Part shown: in pieces, positions 1 through 8,359 of the stretch | Layout of the letters: each line of letters begins with the position of its first letter | Numbering within the stretch: position 1 is the first letter of the stretch | Source of the DNA: Microbacterium sp. Nx66 | GTDB taxonomy: Bacteria; Actinomycetota; Actinomycetes; Actinomycetales; Microbacteriaceae | Direction of reading: 5' to 3' | DNA: 64,000 bases | Assembly: GCF_904066215.1 (NCBI RefSeq) | Contig: NZ_LR880474.1 | Location: 124,001-188,000 of the forward strand | The notes under the pieces: generated by a model | What the model was told of the DNA's origin: nothing | The model's database searches: none | The model's input: the letters and a program-made list of their open reading frames with translations, nothing else | Position numbers and translations under genes: made by a program

Positions 1-599
1 CCGTCGCCTACGAACTGCCCCTCCGCTACAAGAGCCATCTCCGCACGCACGAGAAGGAGAGCATCGCACAGACCGCGGCGGCGCTCGTCACCCCCGGTAT
101 GGTGGTCGGCCTCTCCGGCGGCACGACGACCACGGCCATCGCGGCCGCGCTCGCCGCCCGCGAGGACCTGGCAGCGGAGGGCGGGATCACGGTGGTCACG
201 AACGCCGTGAACATCGCCGCGCAGCTCGCCACCCGGCCGGAGATCAAGGTGGTCGTCACGGGCGGTGTCATCCACTCGCGCACGTACGAGCTCGTGGGCC
301 CGTTCGTCGAGCAGCTGCTCCGCGGGGTGCGGCTGGACCTCGCCTTCATCGGTGTGAACGGGATGGACGCGGCAGCCGGGGCGACCACGCAGGACGAGCG
401 CGAGGCGGCGGTGAACCGGATGATGGCGGAGCGTGCGCGGCGCGCCGTCGTCGTGACCGACGGCAGCAAGCTCAGGGTCGAGGCGTTCTCCACGGTCGGC
501 GGGTCGGAGCTCTTCGCCACCGTCATCACGGATCGAGGAGCCGACGGCGCCGCGGTCGATGCGCTGCGCGCCGCGGGGTACAGCGTCCTCCTCGCCTGA
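1..599 (+). CDS. DeoR-family transcriptional regulator, C-terminal part (5' end outside window)
   Basis: The open frame already runs at the left edge (first full codon at base 3) and stops at 597-599, so the N-terminal helix-turn-helix is missing from view. What remains is the DeoR sugar-phosphate sensor domain: a GLSGGTTTTAIAAAL phosphate-binding turn, the segment VVTNAVNIAAQLA, the strand VVVTGGVIHSRTYELVGP, the LAFIGVNGMDAAAG segment, and the C-terminal VVVTDGSKL followed by a short ISOCOT-fold tail. In this family the domain binds a phosphorylated sugar and releases an adjacent sugar operon. That operon would lie to the left of the window, so the effector cannot be inferred. Confidence 0.9.
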   Translation, partial: VAYELPLRYKSHLRTHEKESIAQTAAALVTPGMVVGLSGGTTTTAIAAALAAREDLAAEGGITVVTNAVNIAAQLATRPEIKVVVTGGVIHSRTYELVGPFVEQLLRGVRLDLAFIGVNGMDAAAGATTQDEREAAVNRMMAERARRAVVVTDGSKLRVEAFSTVGGSELFATVITDRGADGAAVDALRAAGYSVLLA

Positions 600-627
600 G
601 GCGCTCCGGCCGCCCGCGGACACCCCG

Positions 628-693
628 AGGGCCTCGGCGTCCCCAGATCGCCGAGGCCCTGCGAGAGCGTCGCGGCTGCATACCGCGACGCTC
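628..693. terminator. Two tandem strong hairpins between converging genes
   Basis: Two perfect inverted repeats stand back to back: AGGGCCTCGGCG (628-639) pairs with 649-660, and GAGCGTCGCGG (665-675) pairs with 683-693. They sit between the end of the deoR-type gene and the end of the leftward CHAT cassette, so they can stop transcription from both sides. No T-tract follows, which is usual in high-GC actinobacteria. Bases 694-855 hold nothing I recognise. Confidence 0.7.
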
Positions 694-855
694 CCGAGCA
701 GATGGTGTCCGTCTCGTCTTCCCGCTCCCCAGCGGCGTTTCCCCAGAACCGACGGCGCCTCCCTCGGGCCTCTCCCTTCGAGGCCTGTCGCTCGACACCT
801 TCCGAAGAACAGGAGAGGGTGGGTGCGATTCTGATACCTCCGTCCGGCAAAAAAG

Positions 856-3299
856 TCAGAATCCGTTGCCGTGACACTGGAATGGGGCGGAAACCCCCGT
901 CGTCAGCGCGGCGCTCGCCAGGGCGTCGGCGGGAGAAGCACCGGTCGAGAGGCCGTCATGGACCGCGGTGAGGAGCTCGCAGGCGTCGTCGTCCGGCACC
1001 GTGACCGGGGCCGCGATCACCGAGTCCGCGCCCGCGTGCAGCCAGACCCGCGTCATGCCCAGGGCCTCCTCTCCCCAGCGCACGGAGGAGCGCCCCAGCT
1101 CGCACGCCGAGAGGATCACGGTCCGCGGCACCCGGGGGATGAGGTCGACGTCGTAGCCGAAGAGCACCCCGTCGGCGAGCTCGAAGCCGGAGAACAGAGG
1201 ATTGTCGACCGCATGGCGTCCGTGCGCAGCGATGTGGAGCACATCGACGGAAGCGGCCAGTGCCGTGGCGGCGGTCACGGTCGCCTCGGTGCCCTGCAGC
1301 AGGCGGGTCGCCCCCCGCGTCGTCCATGAATCCGCCGCGTGCCGGACCTCTTCCGCCGCCCGCGGTACCCGTGGTCCCGCCGCGAAGCCCACGCTCGGGG
1401 TGGAGGCGGCGGCCGTCGTGCCGTGAAACCAGCGCGAGACCGAGGTCGCGAGGGTGAACGGCACGCCGTGCATGCCGGGGAGCATGGCCCACGGCACCCC
1501 GCCGAGGATTCCGGGAACGGTGACGACCAACCGCTCGGCGCCCGCGGCGGCCCGGCGCATCGGCCCGAGCAACTCGTCGTCCAGGACTGCGAGGCGTGCC
1601 GTCAGAGCGCGCGCGGTCACCGGCCCCATCGCGCCGCCCCGCGTGAGCGCGGCCATGTCGAGGTCGGCGCGCAGGCCGTCGAGAGCGGTCCGTACCCGCG
1701 ACCACGACAGGTCGACGACGGTCGCGCCGTCCGGCCGCACCACCACCCCGTGCAGGCCGGTGCCGGTGTAGACGTAGGCCAGCACCGCCGTATCGGACGG
1801 CAGGAGCGCGGAGGTCTCGGCGAGCGTCCGGCGCTCCCTCGTCGCTCCCGAGCCGGTGGCGGACCACTGCCGCTCCCGCACCCGGTCGCGGAGCGCGCGG
1901 ACGGTGGGGTCGGTCGTCCAGTCCGCCCCCGCGAGGTCGGCGCGCAGCATCCGCAGTTCTGCGAGGTCGGCGGCGAGGGCGTCGTCGTGCGGGGGGCGGA
2001 CGGGGGCGACCTGTTGGCTGAGGTGCCGGGCGCGCTCGGACCACTCGAAGAGCGTCGCAGGGTCGCGGCGGCGGACGGCGGCGGCGAGCCCGGTGAACAC
2101 GAGGTCGCTGGCGTGCATGGCGACGGAGGCCTGCAGGTCGAGGGCGCCGAACGACCGCTGCCACGCCGACAGCAGGTCGAGCCCGGCGGCCGCGGCGCGC
2201 AGCGCCTCCCCGTCACGGCCGCGTCCGGCGGCGCGGGCCGCGCGGACCTCCTGCGCACGGAGCCGCAGCGGCGTCGGGGCCGAAGCGGGGACGCGGGGAG
2301 GCGGCCGGTGCCGTCGCGGCGGGCGCTCAGCCGCAGGGCCGTGGCTTCGGTGCGGAAGCCGCTCCGGTCGAGCTCCTGCGCCACGCGTTCCCACGCGTCC
2401 GCATCGAGGGGGCGGTCGGGCCGGATCCGCTGCCGCGCCTCCAGCTCCACCGCGGCGGCTCTGGCCGCCCAGCCGCTGCTGCCGAGGGCGGTGAAGCGTC
2501 GGGCGGCGGTGCGGGCGGCGCGCTCGGCCGCTCGAGGGTCGTGCCGGACGAGCGAACGGGCGAGGTGGAATTCGGCCTCACCACGGGCCTGGCGCATCCG
2601 CTGCGCACCGAACTGTACGGCCACGCGGCCGAGCAGCGCCTCCGCCTCGGTCGTCAGGCCCGCGTCGCGGAGCACCTCGGCGCGGTCGAGGTCGCTGATG
2701 GCGGTGGCCAGGGCGCTGGTGGCCGCGAACGTCGGCCGGGATGCGGCCATCAGGCGCAGCGCCGACACGAGGTCACCGCCGAGCAGCGCGGCATAGCCGA
2801 GGTTGTGCGTGGCCTCGGCGAGGGAGTCCCGTTCGTCGTGCGCCTCGTAGATCCCGATCGCGCGCCGGAGGTCGGCCATGCAGGTGTCCAGACGATGGCG
2901 CTGCATCCGCACCACCGACCGGTTCATCAGACAGTTCGCGAGGGCCGGCGTCTCGGCACCGGCAGCGGTGAGGGCGTCGATCGCGGCGGTCAGGCTCGCC
3001 TCGGCCTCCTCCATCCGTCCGCCGTGCATGAGGAGGGCGCCGAGCTGCCCGCCGAGGAGGGCGACCGTCTCGGCCTGCAGTCCGTCCCTGGCCAGGGCCT
3101 CCCGGCACAGCGCCTCCGCCGCCGCGGGCTCACCGGTCTGCGCGAGCACATACGCCGTCGTGCCGTCGATCCGCGCGCGGAGGTCGACGTCGTCCGTGCG
3201 GGCGGCGGCTTTCTCCAGCTCCCGCCGGGCGCGGGTGAACTGCCGGGCGTTGGCCGCCTCGACGCCGCGTCGGTGCAGCGCGCTCGCGGACAGGGGCAT
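856..3299 (-). pseudogene. TPR-CHAT protease gene with an apparent one-base frameshift
   Basis: Reading leftward from ATG at 3299, the first ~335 residues form a helical TPR-like array (for example TEATHNLGYAALLGGDLVSA). The frame is lost near 2287-2298, and a second open frame carries a complete CHAT (clan CD, caspase-like) domain to the stop at 856. The dyad is intact: His in LHIAAHGRH (codon 1222-1224) and Cys in ILSACELG (codon 1102-1104). The two halves join into one ~810-residue TPR-CHAT protein if one C is added to either of two C4 runs (coding strand) at the junction, so the break is a recent deletion, a sequencing error, or a -1 recoding site. It begins 48 bp after the subtilase gene and is the last gene of a sigma/small protein/subtilase/CHAT cassette. 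TPR-CHAT proteins elsewhere are regulated proteases; the substrate here is unknown. Confidence 0.8.
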
Positions 3300-3347
3300 C
3301 CGTCCAGGATGCCGTGCCGGGGTGGTCGTGCGGAAGGGTGAGAGGCG

Positions 3348-4919
3348 TCAGGACCTCTCGTGCGGCGTCGGCAGCGACGTCAGGACGGCGGCGACGGCCT
3401 TCGCGGCGACGGCGGGCTTCACGCCCTGGGCGGGGACGGCGCCGAGCTGGGCGGCGACCCGTCCGGCGATGTACGGAGCCGCGAAGGAGGTGCCGCTCCA
3501 CACCGCGAAGCCGCCTCGGTAGTCGTCCGGGTCGAGCGTCTCGCGCGGCAGCCCGTCGACGTCTGCGCGGGTCGCGGCCTGCGCGCCGCCGACGAAGGCC
3601 GGCGAGGTGCTGACCACCGCGGCGCCCGGGGCGTACACCTGCACCCACGGGCCGACGTTCGAGAACAGGGCCACGGAGTGCGCCGACGGGTTCAGGGCGC
3701 CGACGGAGACGTGCGGAGCCCCGTCGTCGGACCGCAGCCCGTTGTCGGCGCCGGGCCACGGCCACAGCGACGCGGGGAAGGAGGGGCGGTCGATCGCGTC
3801 GTTGCCGGCCGAGCAGACGACCACGCAGCCGAGTTCCCTGGCCTTCGCGAGCAGCTCGTACAGCGTCGTGCTGAAGAGCCCGTCGGTCGGGGTCTCGTGG
3901 TAGTAGCTGAGGGAGAGGTTCAGCACGTCGATCGGGAAGCCCGTCGTCGGATCCTCCCGATGCCGCCGGAGCAGCTCCACGACCTGCGCCACGGTCTCGA
4001 GGAGCGTGCTCTCGTCCACCACCCCGAGCGCGCCGGCGACACGGATCGACAGGATGTCGGCGTCCGGAGCGGCCTGACGCACGAGGCCCGCGATGAAGGT
4101 GCCGTGCCCGGCCACCGCGTCGATCTCGCCGTCGAGCTGCCCGTAGAGGTCGGGGTAGCGCTCGGGGTCGGCGTCGTCCGTGAAGCCCACGGGGACGCCG
4201 TCGAGCTCCACGTGCCGGGTGACGATGTCGGACGGCAGCCAGGCGTGCTCCCCGCACCCGGTGTCGAGGATGGCCACGACCGGCCGTCGTCCGCGCTTCG
4301 GAGCGGCGGCGCGGGCCGGGGCGGGACCGAGCCAGGTGACCGGCTGCCGCGCCCCGCGTCCGGGCTCCAGGTAGTCGTCGCTGCCGCCTCCGCCGGGTGC
4401 CGCACCGCGGACGGGGTTCGTCCGGGTGAACGGGTTGGTCCGGGTGAACGGGTTCGTCCGGGTGAACGGGTTGAGTCCGACCGGATCGATCGAGAGCACG
4501 TGCTCGAGGCTGGTCCGCGGCATCGTCGAGCGCGACAAACGACGCGCGCGTTGCAGCACCCGCCAGGCATCGGGTGCCACGGGGGACTCGCCCCTGGTCG
4601 GCTCATCCGGCGTGGTCAAGCGCGCCCGCAGGAACCCCGCGACACCCGGCACGAGCTCGCCGTTCCCGATCTCGCGCTCCGGCGACTCCAACTCCAGCCG
4701 CCAGCCGAAGGAGTCGGCGGCATCCCTCAGGGCGCGCAGCTCGCGGTCGTACGCCTCCTGCTCGTCGAGGGCACGCGTGATCAGCAGGCGCTCCGGCAGG
4801 TACGCGGTGGGGAACGCTCGGATCCCGTCCACCGGTTCGGTGCTGGGGTCGAGGGCGGTCCCGCGGCGGATCGATCCCTCCGCGCGGTCCTGCCAGGTCC
4901 ATCCCTGGGGCTGCTCCAT
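3348..4919 (-). CDS. Cytoplasmic S8 subtilisin-like serine protease with repeat linker
   Basis: This 523-residue protein has all subtilase catalytic positions: Asp219 (VAILDTG), His272 (GHGTFIAG), oxyanion Asn373 (CSAGND) and Ser478 (SGTSFAAP). It has no signal peptide, because the N-terminus (MEQPQGWTWQDRAEG) is hydrophilic, so it probably acts inside the cell. Residues 1-145 form an uncharacterised N-terminal domain. A linker then follows with three perfect NPFTRT hexapeptides (150-167) and a Gly-rich stretch. The start at 4919 is the natural end of the frame. It lies between a small protein gene upstream and the TPR-CHAT gene downstream, transcribed in one direction, which suggests a two-protease intracellular module. 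This arrangement differs from secreted degradative subtilases such as the one at 54.9 kb. Confidence 0.92.
   Translation of the reverse strand: MEQPQGWTWQDRAEGSIRRGTALDPSTEPVDGIRAFPTAYLPERLLITRALDEQEAYDRELRALRDAADSFGWRLELESPEREIGNGELVPGVAGFLRARLTTPDEPTRGESPVAPDAWRVLQRARRLSRSTMPRTSLEHVLSIDPVGLNPFTRTNPFTRTNPFTRTNPVRGAAPGGGGSDDYLEPGRGARQPVTWLGPAPARAAAPKRGRRPVVAILDTGCGEHAWLPSDIVTRHVELDGVPVGFTDDADPERYPDLYGQLDGEIDAVAGHGTFIAGLVRQAAPDADILSIRVAGALGVVDESTLLETVAQVVELLRRHREDPTTGFPIDVLNLSLSYYHETPTDGLFSTTLYELLAKARELGCVVVCSAGNDAIDRPSFPASLWPWPGADNGLRSDDGAPHVSVGALNPSAHSVALFSNVGPWVQVYAPGAAVVSTSPAFVGGAQAATRADVDGLPRETLDPDDYRGGFAVWSGTSFAAPYIAGRVAAQLGAVPAQGVKPAVAAKAVAAVLTSLPTPHERS
4419..4472 (-). repeat. Three 18-bp tandem repeats encoding NPFTRT inside the subtilase linker
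   Basis: Three consecutive 18-bp units each encode NPFTRT, and a fourth partial unit encodes NP. They lie between the N-terminal domain and the catalytic domain of the subtilase. Such short repeats can change copy number by slippage. Each unit offers one exposed Arg. Confidence 0.9.
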
Positions 4920-4969
4920 CGGTCATCCTCTCCGTGGGCATCGACGGCGACGGCGCCGGCGATGCGGGG

Positions 4970-5425
4970 TCACAACTCGAACTGCGGGGTCTCCAGGGTG
5001 CGGGTCTCGTCGCCGACCGTCGCGGTCAGGCGCACGCGGCTGAGCCCCGACGGCACCTCGTCGAACACGAAACGGCCGGTCTCCGCCGGGGTCGTGCGGC
5101 GCTCGCGCTCGCCCTGCAGCAACACGATCTCCGCAGCGGCGGTGTCCACCCAGCCGTCGATCCGCCGTCGCCCGGACGCGGTCGTCGTGACGTGGAGGAG
5201 GATGCTCGTGCTGCCGTCGCTGAACTGCAGGGTGAGGGCGTCGGTCTCGCCGCGGACCGTGCCGAGCTGGCCCTCCACGAGAGTGAGCAGCGCGTACTCG
5301 CGGTTGAGCCCGTCCGCCGCGACCGCGGCGACCATCCGGTCGATCAGCCCGGCAGGGACCGGATCGACCTCTCCCCAGAGGCTGCGCAGGCGGGCGAAGA
5401 GCCGGGCGTCGTCCTCATCGCTCAT
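4970..5425 (-). CDS. Small protein with a carboxypeptidase-regulatory-like C-terminus, sigma-coupled
   Basis: The protein has 151 residues and no signal peptide or membrane segment. The first ~45 residues (LFARLRSLWGEVDPVPAGLID and on) look helical. The rest is predicted beta-strand and ends in FVFDEVPSGLSRVRLT, which resembles the beta-sandwich of the carboxypeptidase regulatory-like fold. The start ATG overlaps the stop of the sigma-factor gene by 4 bp, so the two are translationally coupled. That position is where an anti-sigma or sigma-partner protein is often found, but no zinc-finger anti-sigma motif is visible. I cannot name the family with confidence. The subtilase gene follows 50 bp downstream. 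Confidence 0.75.
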   Translation of the reverse strand: MSDEDDARLFARLRSLWGEVDPVPAGLIDRMVAAVAADGLNREYALLTLVEGQLGTVRGETDALTLQFSDGSTSILLHVTTTASGRRRIDGWVDTAAAEIVLLQGERERRTTPAETGRFVFDEVPSGLSRVRLTATVGDETRTLETPQFEL

Positions 5426-6054
5426 GATCGTCCCTCCGTCCGACGGGCCGGGGCGTCGAGGAGGTCGCGGAGCTTCGCGAGGCAGCGGCTGCGGGTCGGC
5501 CCGATGCTGCCGACCGGCATGGACAGGTCGCGGGCGAGGCGCGCGTAGTCAGGGCGGTCCTCGAAGGCGATCACCCGGAGGAGACGCTGGCAGCGCTCGG
5601 CGAGGCGGCGTACCGCGGCCCAGAGCCGTCGGTTCTCGTCGTCCAGCGTGGCGTGCTCCTCGGCGGACGCCTGCTCCGGAAGCAGGGCGTCCAGGTCGTC
5701 GGATTCCGCGGTGTCGACGCGACCGTTCGCCTTGCCGACCTTCCAGGCCTCGCGGCGGGCGGTGGTCGTGAGCCACGCGGAGACGGCCCGCGGGTCGGCG
5801 ATGGCACCGTGGCCGCGCACGAGCTGGAGCCAGGTCGTCTGCACGACGTCTTCCGCGAGGGTGCGTTCGAGGCCGTAGGCGCGCACGACGTGCCACAGCA
5901 CCGGCGTCATCAGCCGCACCAGGTCGTCCATCGAGCGGCCGTCGCCATCGCGCCACGCATCGAACAGGTCCGCGGCACGTTCCCAGCGTGCGCGCCCGTC
6001 GTCGGATGCCGGATCGAAGGCGGCGCCGGGGGCACCGTCGATCATGAAGCCCAT
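5422..6054 (-). CDS. ECF-like sigma-70 family RNA polymerase sigma factor
   Basis: Region 2 is visible in the segment from MDDLVRLMTPVLWHVVRAYG through EDVVQTTWLQLV to AVSAWLTTTARREAW. Region 4 spans AAVRRLAERCQRLLRVIAF to PVGSIGPTRSRCLAKLRDLL. The frame extends to 6111, but the extra residues are hydrophobic and unlike a sigma N-terminus. I therefore place the start at ATG 6054 (MGFMIDGAP, 210 residues), with ATG 6045 as an alternative. The gene heads the cassette with the small coupled protein, the subtilase and the TPR-CHAT protease, so its likely role is to direct transcription of this cassette or of a stress regulon. The recognised promoter is unknown. Confidence 0.88.
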   Translation of the reverse strand: MGFMIDGAPGAAFDPASDDGRARWERAADLFDAWRDGDGRSMDDLVRLMTPVLWHVVRAYGLERTLAEDVVQTTWLQLVRGHGAIADPRAVSAWLTTTARREAWKVGKANGRVDTAESDDLDALLPEQASAEEHATLDDENRRLWAAVRRLAERCQRLLRVIAFEDRPDYARLARDLSMPVGSIGPTRSRCLAKLRDLLDAPARRTEGRS

Positions 6055-6164
6055 TGTGATCACACCTACCAGGAGCACGGCAAGGGCTCGGTGATACATG
6101 TCGCGGTCCAAGAATTCCGACGCCCGAATCCGTGGGGCGACGACACCCTCGATACCGTGGAGGG

Positions 6165-6383
6165 GTGATCGCTCTCGTCGTCGTGCTGTTCCTCAATGCC
6201 GGCTTCAACGTGCTCGTCTGGCCGCGGTTCTACAAGCGGGTCGCGAACGATCCGCGCGCCAGGGACGACAACGGCAAGGCCACCCCGTTCCTCCGCGTGC
6301 ACGTCATCCTCATCGCGATCGCGCTGGTGCTCGCCGTAGCCTCCGCGGCGGCGGGGATCACCGTGCTGGCGGTCGCGCCCTAG
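6165..6383 (+). CDS. SCO4848-family small membrane protein
   Basis: This is a 72-residue protein with two hydrophobic helices (VIALVVVLFLNAGFNVLVW and VILIAIALVLAVASAAAG) flanking a polar loop that contains FYKRVANDPRA and a following NGKATPFLRVH. This layout matches the SCO4848 family of actinobacterial membrane proteins, whose function is unknown. The open frame begins at GTG 6132, but family members begin directly with the first membrane helix, so I use GTG 6165. The GGAGG sequence directly before it is unusually close to that start, so 6132 cannot be excluded. Confidence 0.75.
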   Translation: MIALVVVLFLNAGFNVLVWPRFYKRVANDPRARDDNGKATPFLRVHVILIAIALVLAVASAAAGITVLAVAP

Positions 6384-6398
6384 CGCACTGTCTCCGCC

Positions 6399-7697
6399 TC
6401 AGTCCGCCTCGTACTGGGCGGCGTGCGCGGCCCACCGAGACTCGACGGGGAGGCTGCGGAGGGCGCGATTCCCGATCGCGAGGGCGGCGGCCAGCACGCA
6501 CAGGGCTGCGCAGATCAGGATCGTGCCCTGGCGTCCCGCCCACGCGAGGCCGAAGCCGGCGATGAGGGGGGCGAGCGGCATGGCTCCCATCGCAAGCACG
6601 CCGATGGCGCTGTTCGCGCGCCCCAGCAGTCGGGAGGGCGTGGCCACCATGAAGTAGCCCATCATCCCCGCGTTCAGGGCGGGGAGGAGGAGCACCGAGG
6701 CACCGAGGACGACCGCGACGGCCCACGGCGCGGACACGAACGACAGCACCACGGCGCAGAGGGCGACGACCGTGAGTCCGCCGATCGTCAGCACCCCCGC
6801 CGGGATCCGGGGCACGAGGAACGGGGCGACGACCGCGCCGACGAGCATCACGGCGCCGATCGCCGCGCTGACCGTGCCGATGAGCAGTTCGGAGTGCCCC
6901 GCCTGCTGCAGGGCGTAGACGACGGTGGTGATCGCGGCGTTGAAGCCGAGGTTGATGATCGTCATGATGAGCATGACGCCGCCGAGGTCGGGGCGGGACA
7001 GCAGCCAGCCGAATCCCTCCCGGAACTCCCGCCAGGCGTTCGGGCGGGTGGTGGGCGCGTCGAGGTCCGCGTCCTCCTCGGCACCGGTGTCGGCGATGCC
7101 CGCTCGCCTGGTCTGACGGCCGAGCAACCCGGCGGTCAGGGCCGCGACGAGGTGGCAGAGGGTCATGACGGCACCGACGAGCCAGCCGCCCACGCCGAGC
7201 AACAGCCCGCCCAGGGGCCCGCCCGCGAGCTGGAGGGCGGCGTCGCGCCCCTGGTTCGCGGCCTGCGCCCGCCCCATCGCGTCGTCCGGGACGATCTCCT
7301 TCAATGCGCTCTCGCCGGCGACGTCGAAGAGGCCGCTCCGTGCGGCCAACAGCACGTCGATCACGAGGAGGGTCGCGAAGGTGAGGGAGCCGCTGAGAGC
7401 AAGGAGCGTGAAAGCCCCGGCCAGCACGACGCCCAGGAGCGAACCGACGAGCATGAGCACGATGCGCCGGTGCCGGTCAGCGAGGATCCCGCCCACGAGG
7501 GTGAGCAGCACCCGCGCGACCATCCCCGCCCCCGCGATGATGCCGGCCTGCGCGGGATCGTTCGTGACGATGAGGGCGAGGAGCGGGACGGCGAAACCGA
7601 ACAGGGCGGACGCGAGTCCCTTGCTCGTGTCGCTGATGAGCCAGGTGAGGTAACGCGTGTTCCGCGACAGGCGGTGGGGGGTGGGCGTCATCGTCAT
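6399..7697 (-). CDS. MFS transporter (drug-efflux type)
   Basis: About 12 membrane helices are predicted over ~432 residues. The motif-A-like loop GGILADRHRRIVLM follows helix 2, as in major facilitator antiporters, and the family resembles Enterobactin-exporter/MFS_3-type efflux pumps. The start is taken at ATG 7697 (MTMTPTPHR); ATG 7691 is also possible. It is divergent from an ArsR-type regulator, and the shared intergenic gap holds one 30-bp operator that overlaps both promoters, so efflux is almost certainly repressed by that regulator. With the -10-like TATCGT ending a few bases before the start codon, the transcript may be nearly leaderless. The substrate is unknown. Confidence 0.9.
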   Translation of the reverse strand: MTMTPTPHRLSRNTRYLTWLISDTSKGLASALFGFAVPLLALIVTNDPAQAGIIAGAGMVARVLLTLVGGILADRHRRIVLMLVGSLLGVVLAGAFTLLALSGSLTFATLLVIDVLLAARSGLFDVAGESALKEIVPDDAMGRAQAANQGRDAALQLAGGPLGGLLLGVGGWLVGAVMTLCHLVAALTAGLLGRQTRRAGIADTGAEEDADLDAPTTRPNAWREFREGFGWLLSRPDLGGVMLIMTIINLGFNAAITTVVYALQQAGHSELLIGTVSAAIGAVMLVGAVVAPFLVPRIPAGVLTIGGLTVVALCAVVLSFVSAPWAVAVVLGASVLLLPALNAGMMGYFMVATPSRLLGRANSAIGVLAMGAMPLAPLIAGFGLAWAGRQGTILICAALCVLAAALAIGNRALRSLPVESRWAAHAAQYEAD

Positions 7698-7706
7698 GGC
7701 TCGACG

Positions 7707-7736
7707 ATAGTTGCGCAAGACTAATTGCGCAACTAT
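7707..7736. promoter_or_regulatory. Symmetric operator overlapping divergent MFS and ArsR promoters
   Basis: A perfect 12-bp inverted repeat (ATAGTTGCGCAA, 6-bp spacer, and its complement) fills the gap between the two genes. Each arm doubles as promoter. Rightward, TTGCGC and TATTCG are 17 bp apart. Leftward, TTGCGC and TATCGT are also 17 bp apart. A dimer bound here would block both directions. Confidence 0.8.
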
Positions 7737-7767
7737 TCGTGCGGAAATGCGTGACTAGGATCGGGGA

Positions 7768-8358
7768 ATGGCCGACGACGCGGAAACGACCTCCCGGGAG
7801 GACGCCGCCTTCATGACGTCGGCCATGCTCAAGGCCTACTCGCACCCGTTGCGCCGGCAGATCCTGCGTCTCATCGCCCGGCGGGGATTCCTGCGCGCGG
7901 CGGACATCGCGGGCGAGCTCGATGTGCCCGCCAACAGCGCCAGCTTCCACCTGCGAGTGCTCGCCGAGGCGGGGCTCATCGAGGAGGCGCCGGAGCAGGC
8001 CAGAGACCGCCGCGACCGCGTGTGGACGGGCCGCAAAGGGGCCCTCAACGTCGGCGGTCCGGAGAACCCCGTGCCCGACGAGGCGCTCGGCGGGGCCGTC
8101 GTGGCGGCGCTCGCCGAAGACCACCAGGACCTCGTGCGGCGGGTGATGGCCTGGACGCCGGAGTACGTTTCCGGCCGCACGGCCGAGGTGCACGCGTCAT
8201 TCGTGCAGCGCACCATCCGCCTCACGGAGGCCGAGTTCGACGACGTGATGCACAACATCAACGACGTGCTCTCCGCCGCCGACGCCGCGCACGACGACAC
8301 CGACCCGACCGGCCGTTACTGGCAGATGGACATCGTCGTCGCCGACGACACCATCTGA
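7768..8358 (+). CDS. ArsR-type winged-helix transcriptional regulator
   Basis: This 196-residue protein has an N-terminal ArsR-like HTH: LKAYSHPLRRQILRLIA, then the recognition part ADIAGELDVPANSASFHLRVL, then the beta wing. The C-terminal ~110 residues are helical and probably serve dimerisation or ligand binding. No metal-binding Cys pair of the ArsR/SmtB kind is seen, so the effector is more likely an organic compound. It is divergent from the MFS exporter and likely binds the 7707-7736 palindrome, repressing both genes. The stop lies 1 nt from the stop of the convergent FUSC-type gene. Confidence 0.9.
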   Translation: MADDAETTSREDAAFMTSAMLKAYSHPLRRQILRLIARRGFLRAADIAGELDVPANSASFHLRVLAEAGLIEEAPEQARDRRDRVWTGRKGALNVGGPENPVPDEALGGAVVAALAEDHQDLVRRVMAWTPEYVSGRTAEVHASFVQRTIRLTEAEFDDVMHNINDVLSAADAAHDDTDPTGRYWQMDIVVADDTI

Positions 8359-8359
8359 G

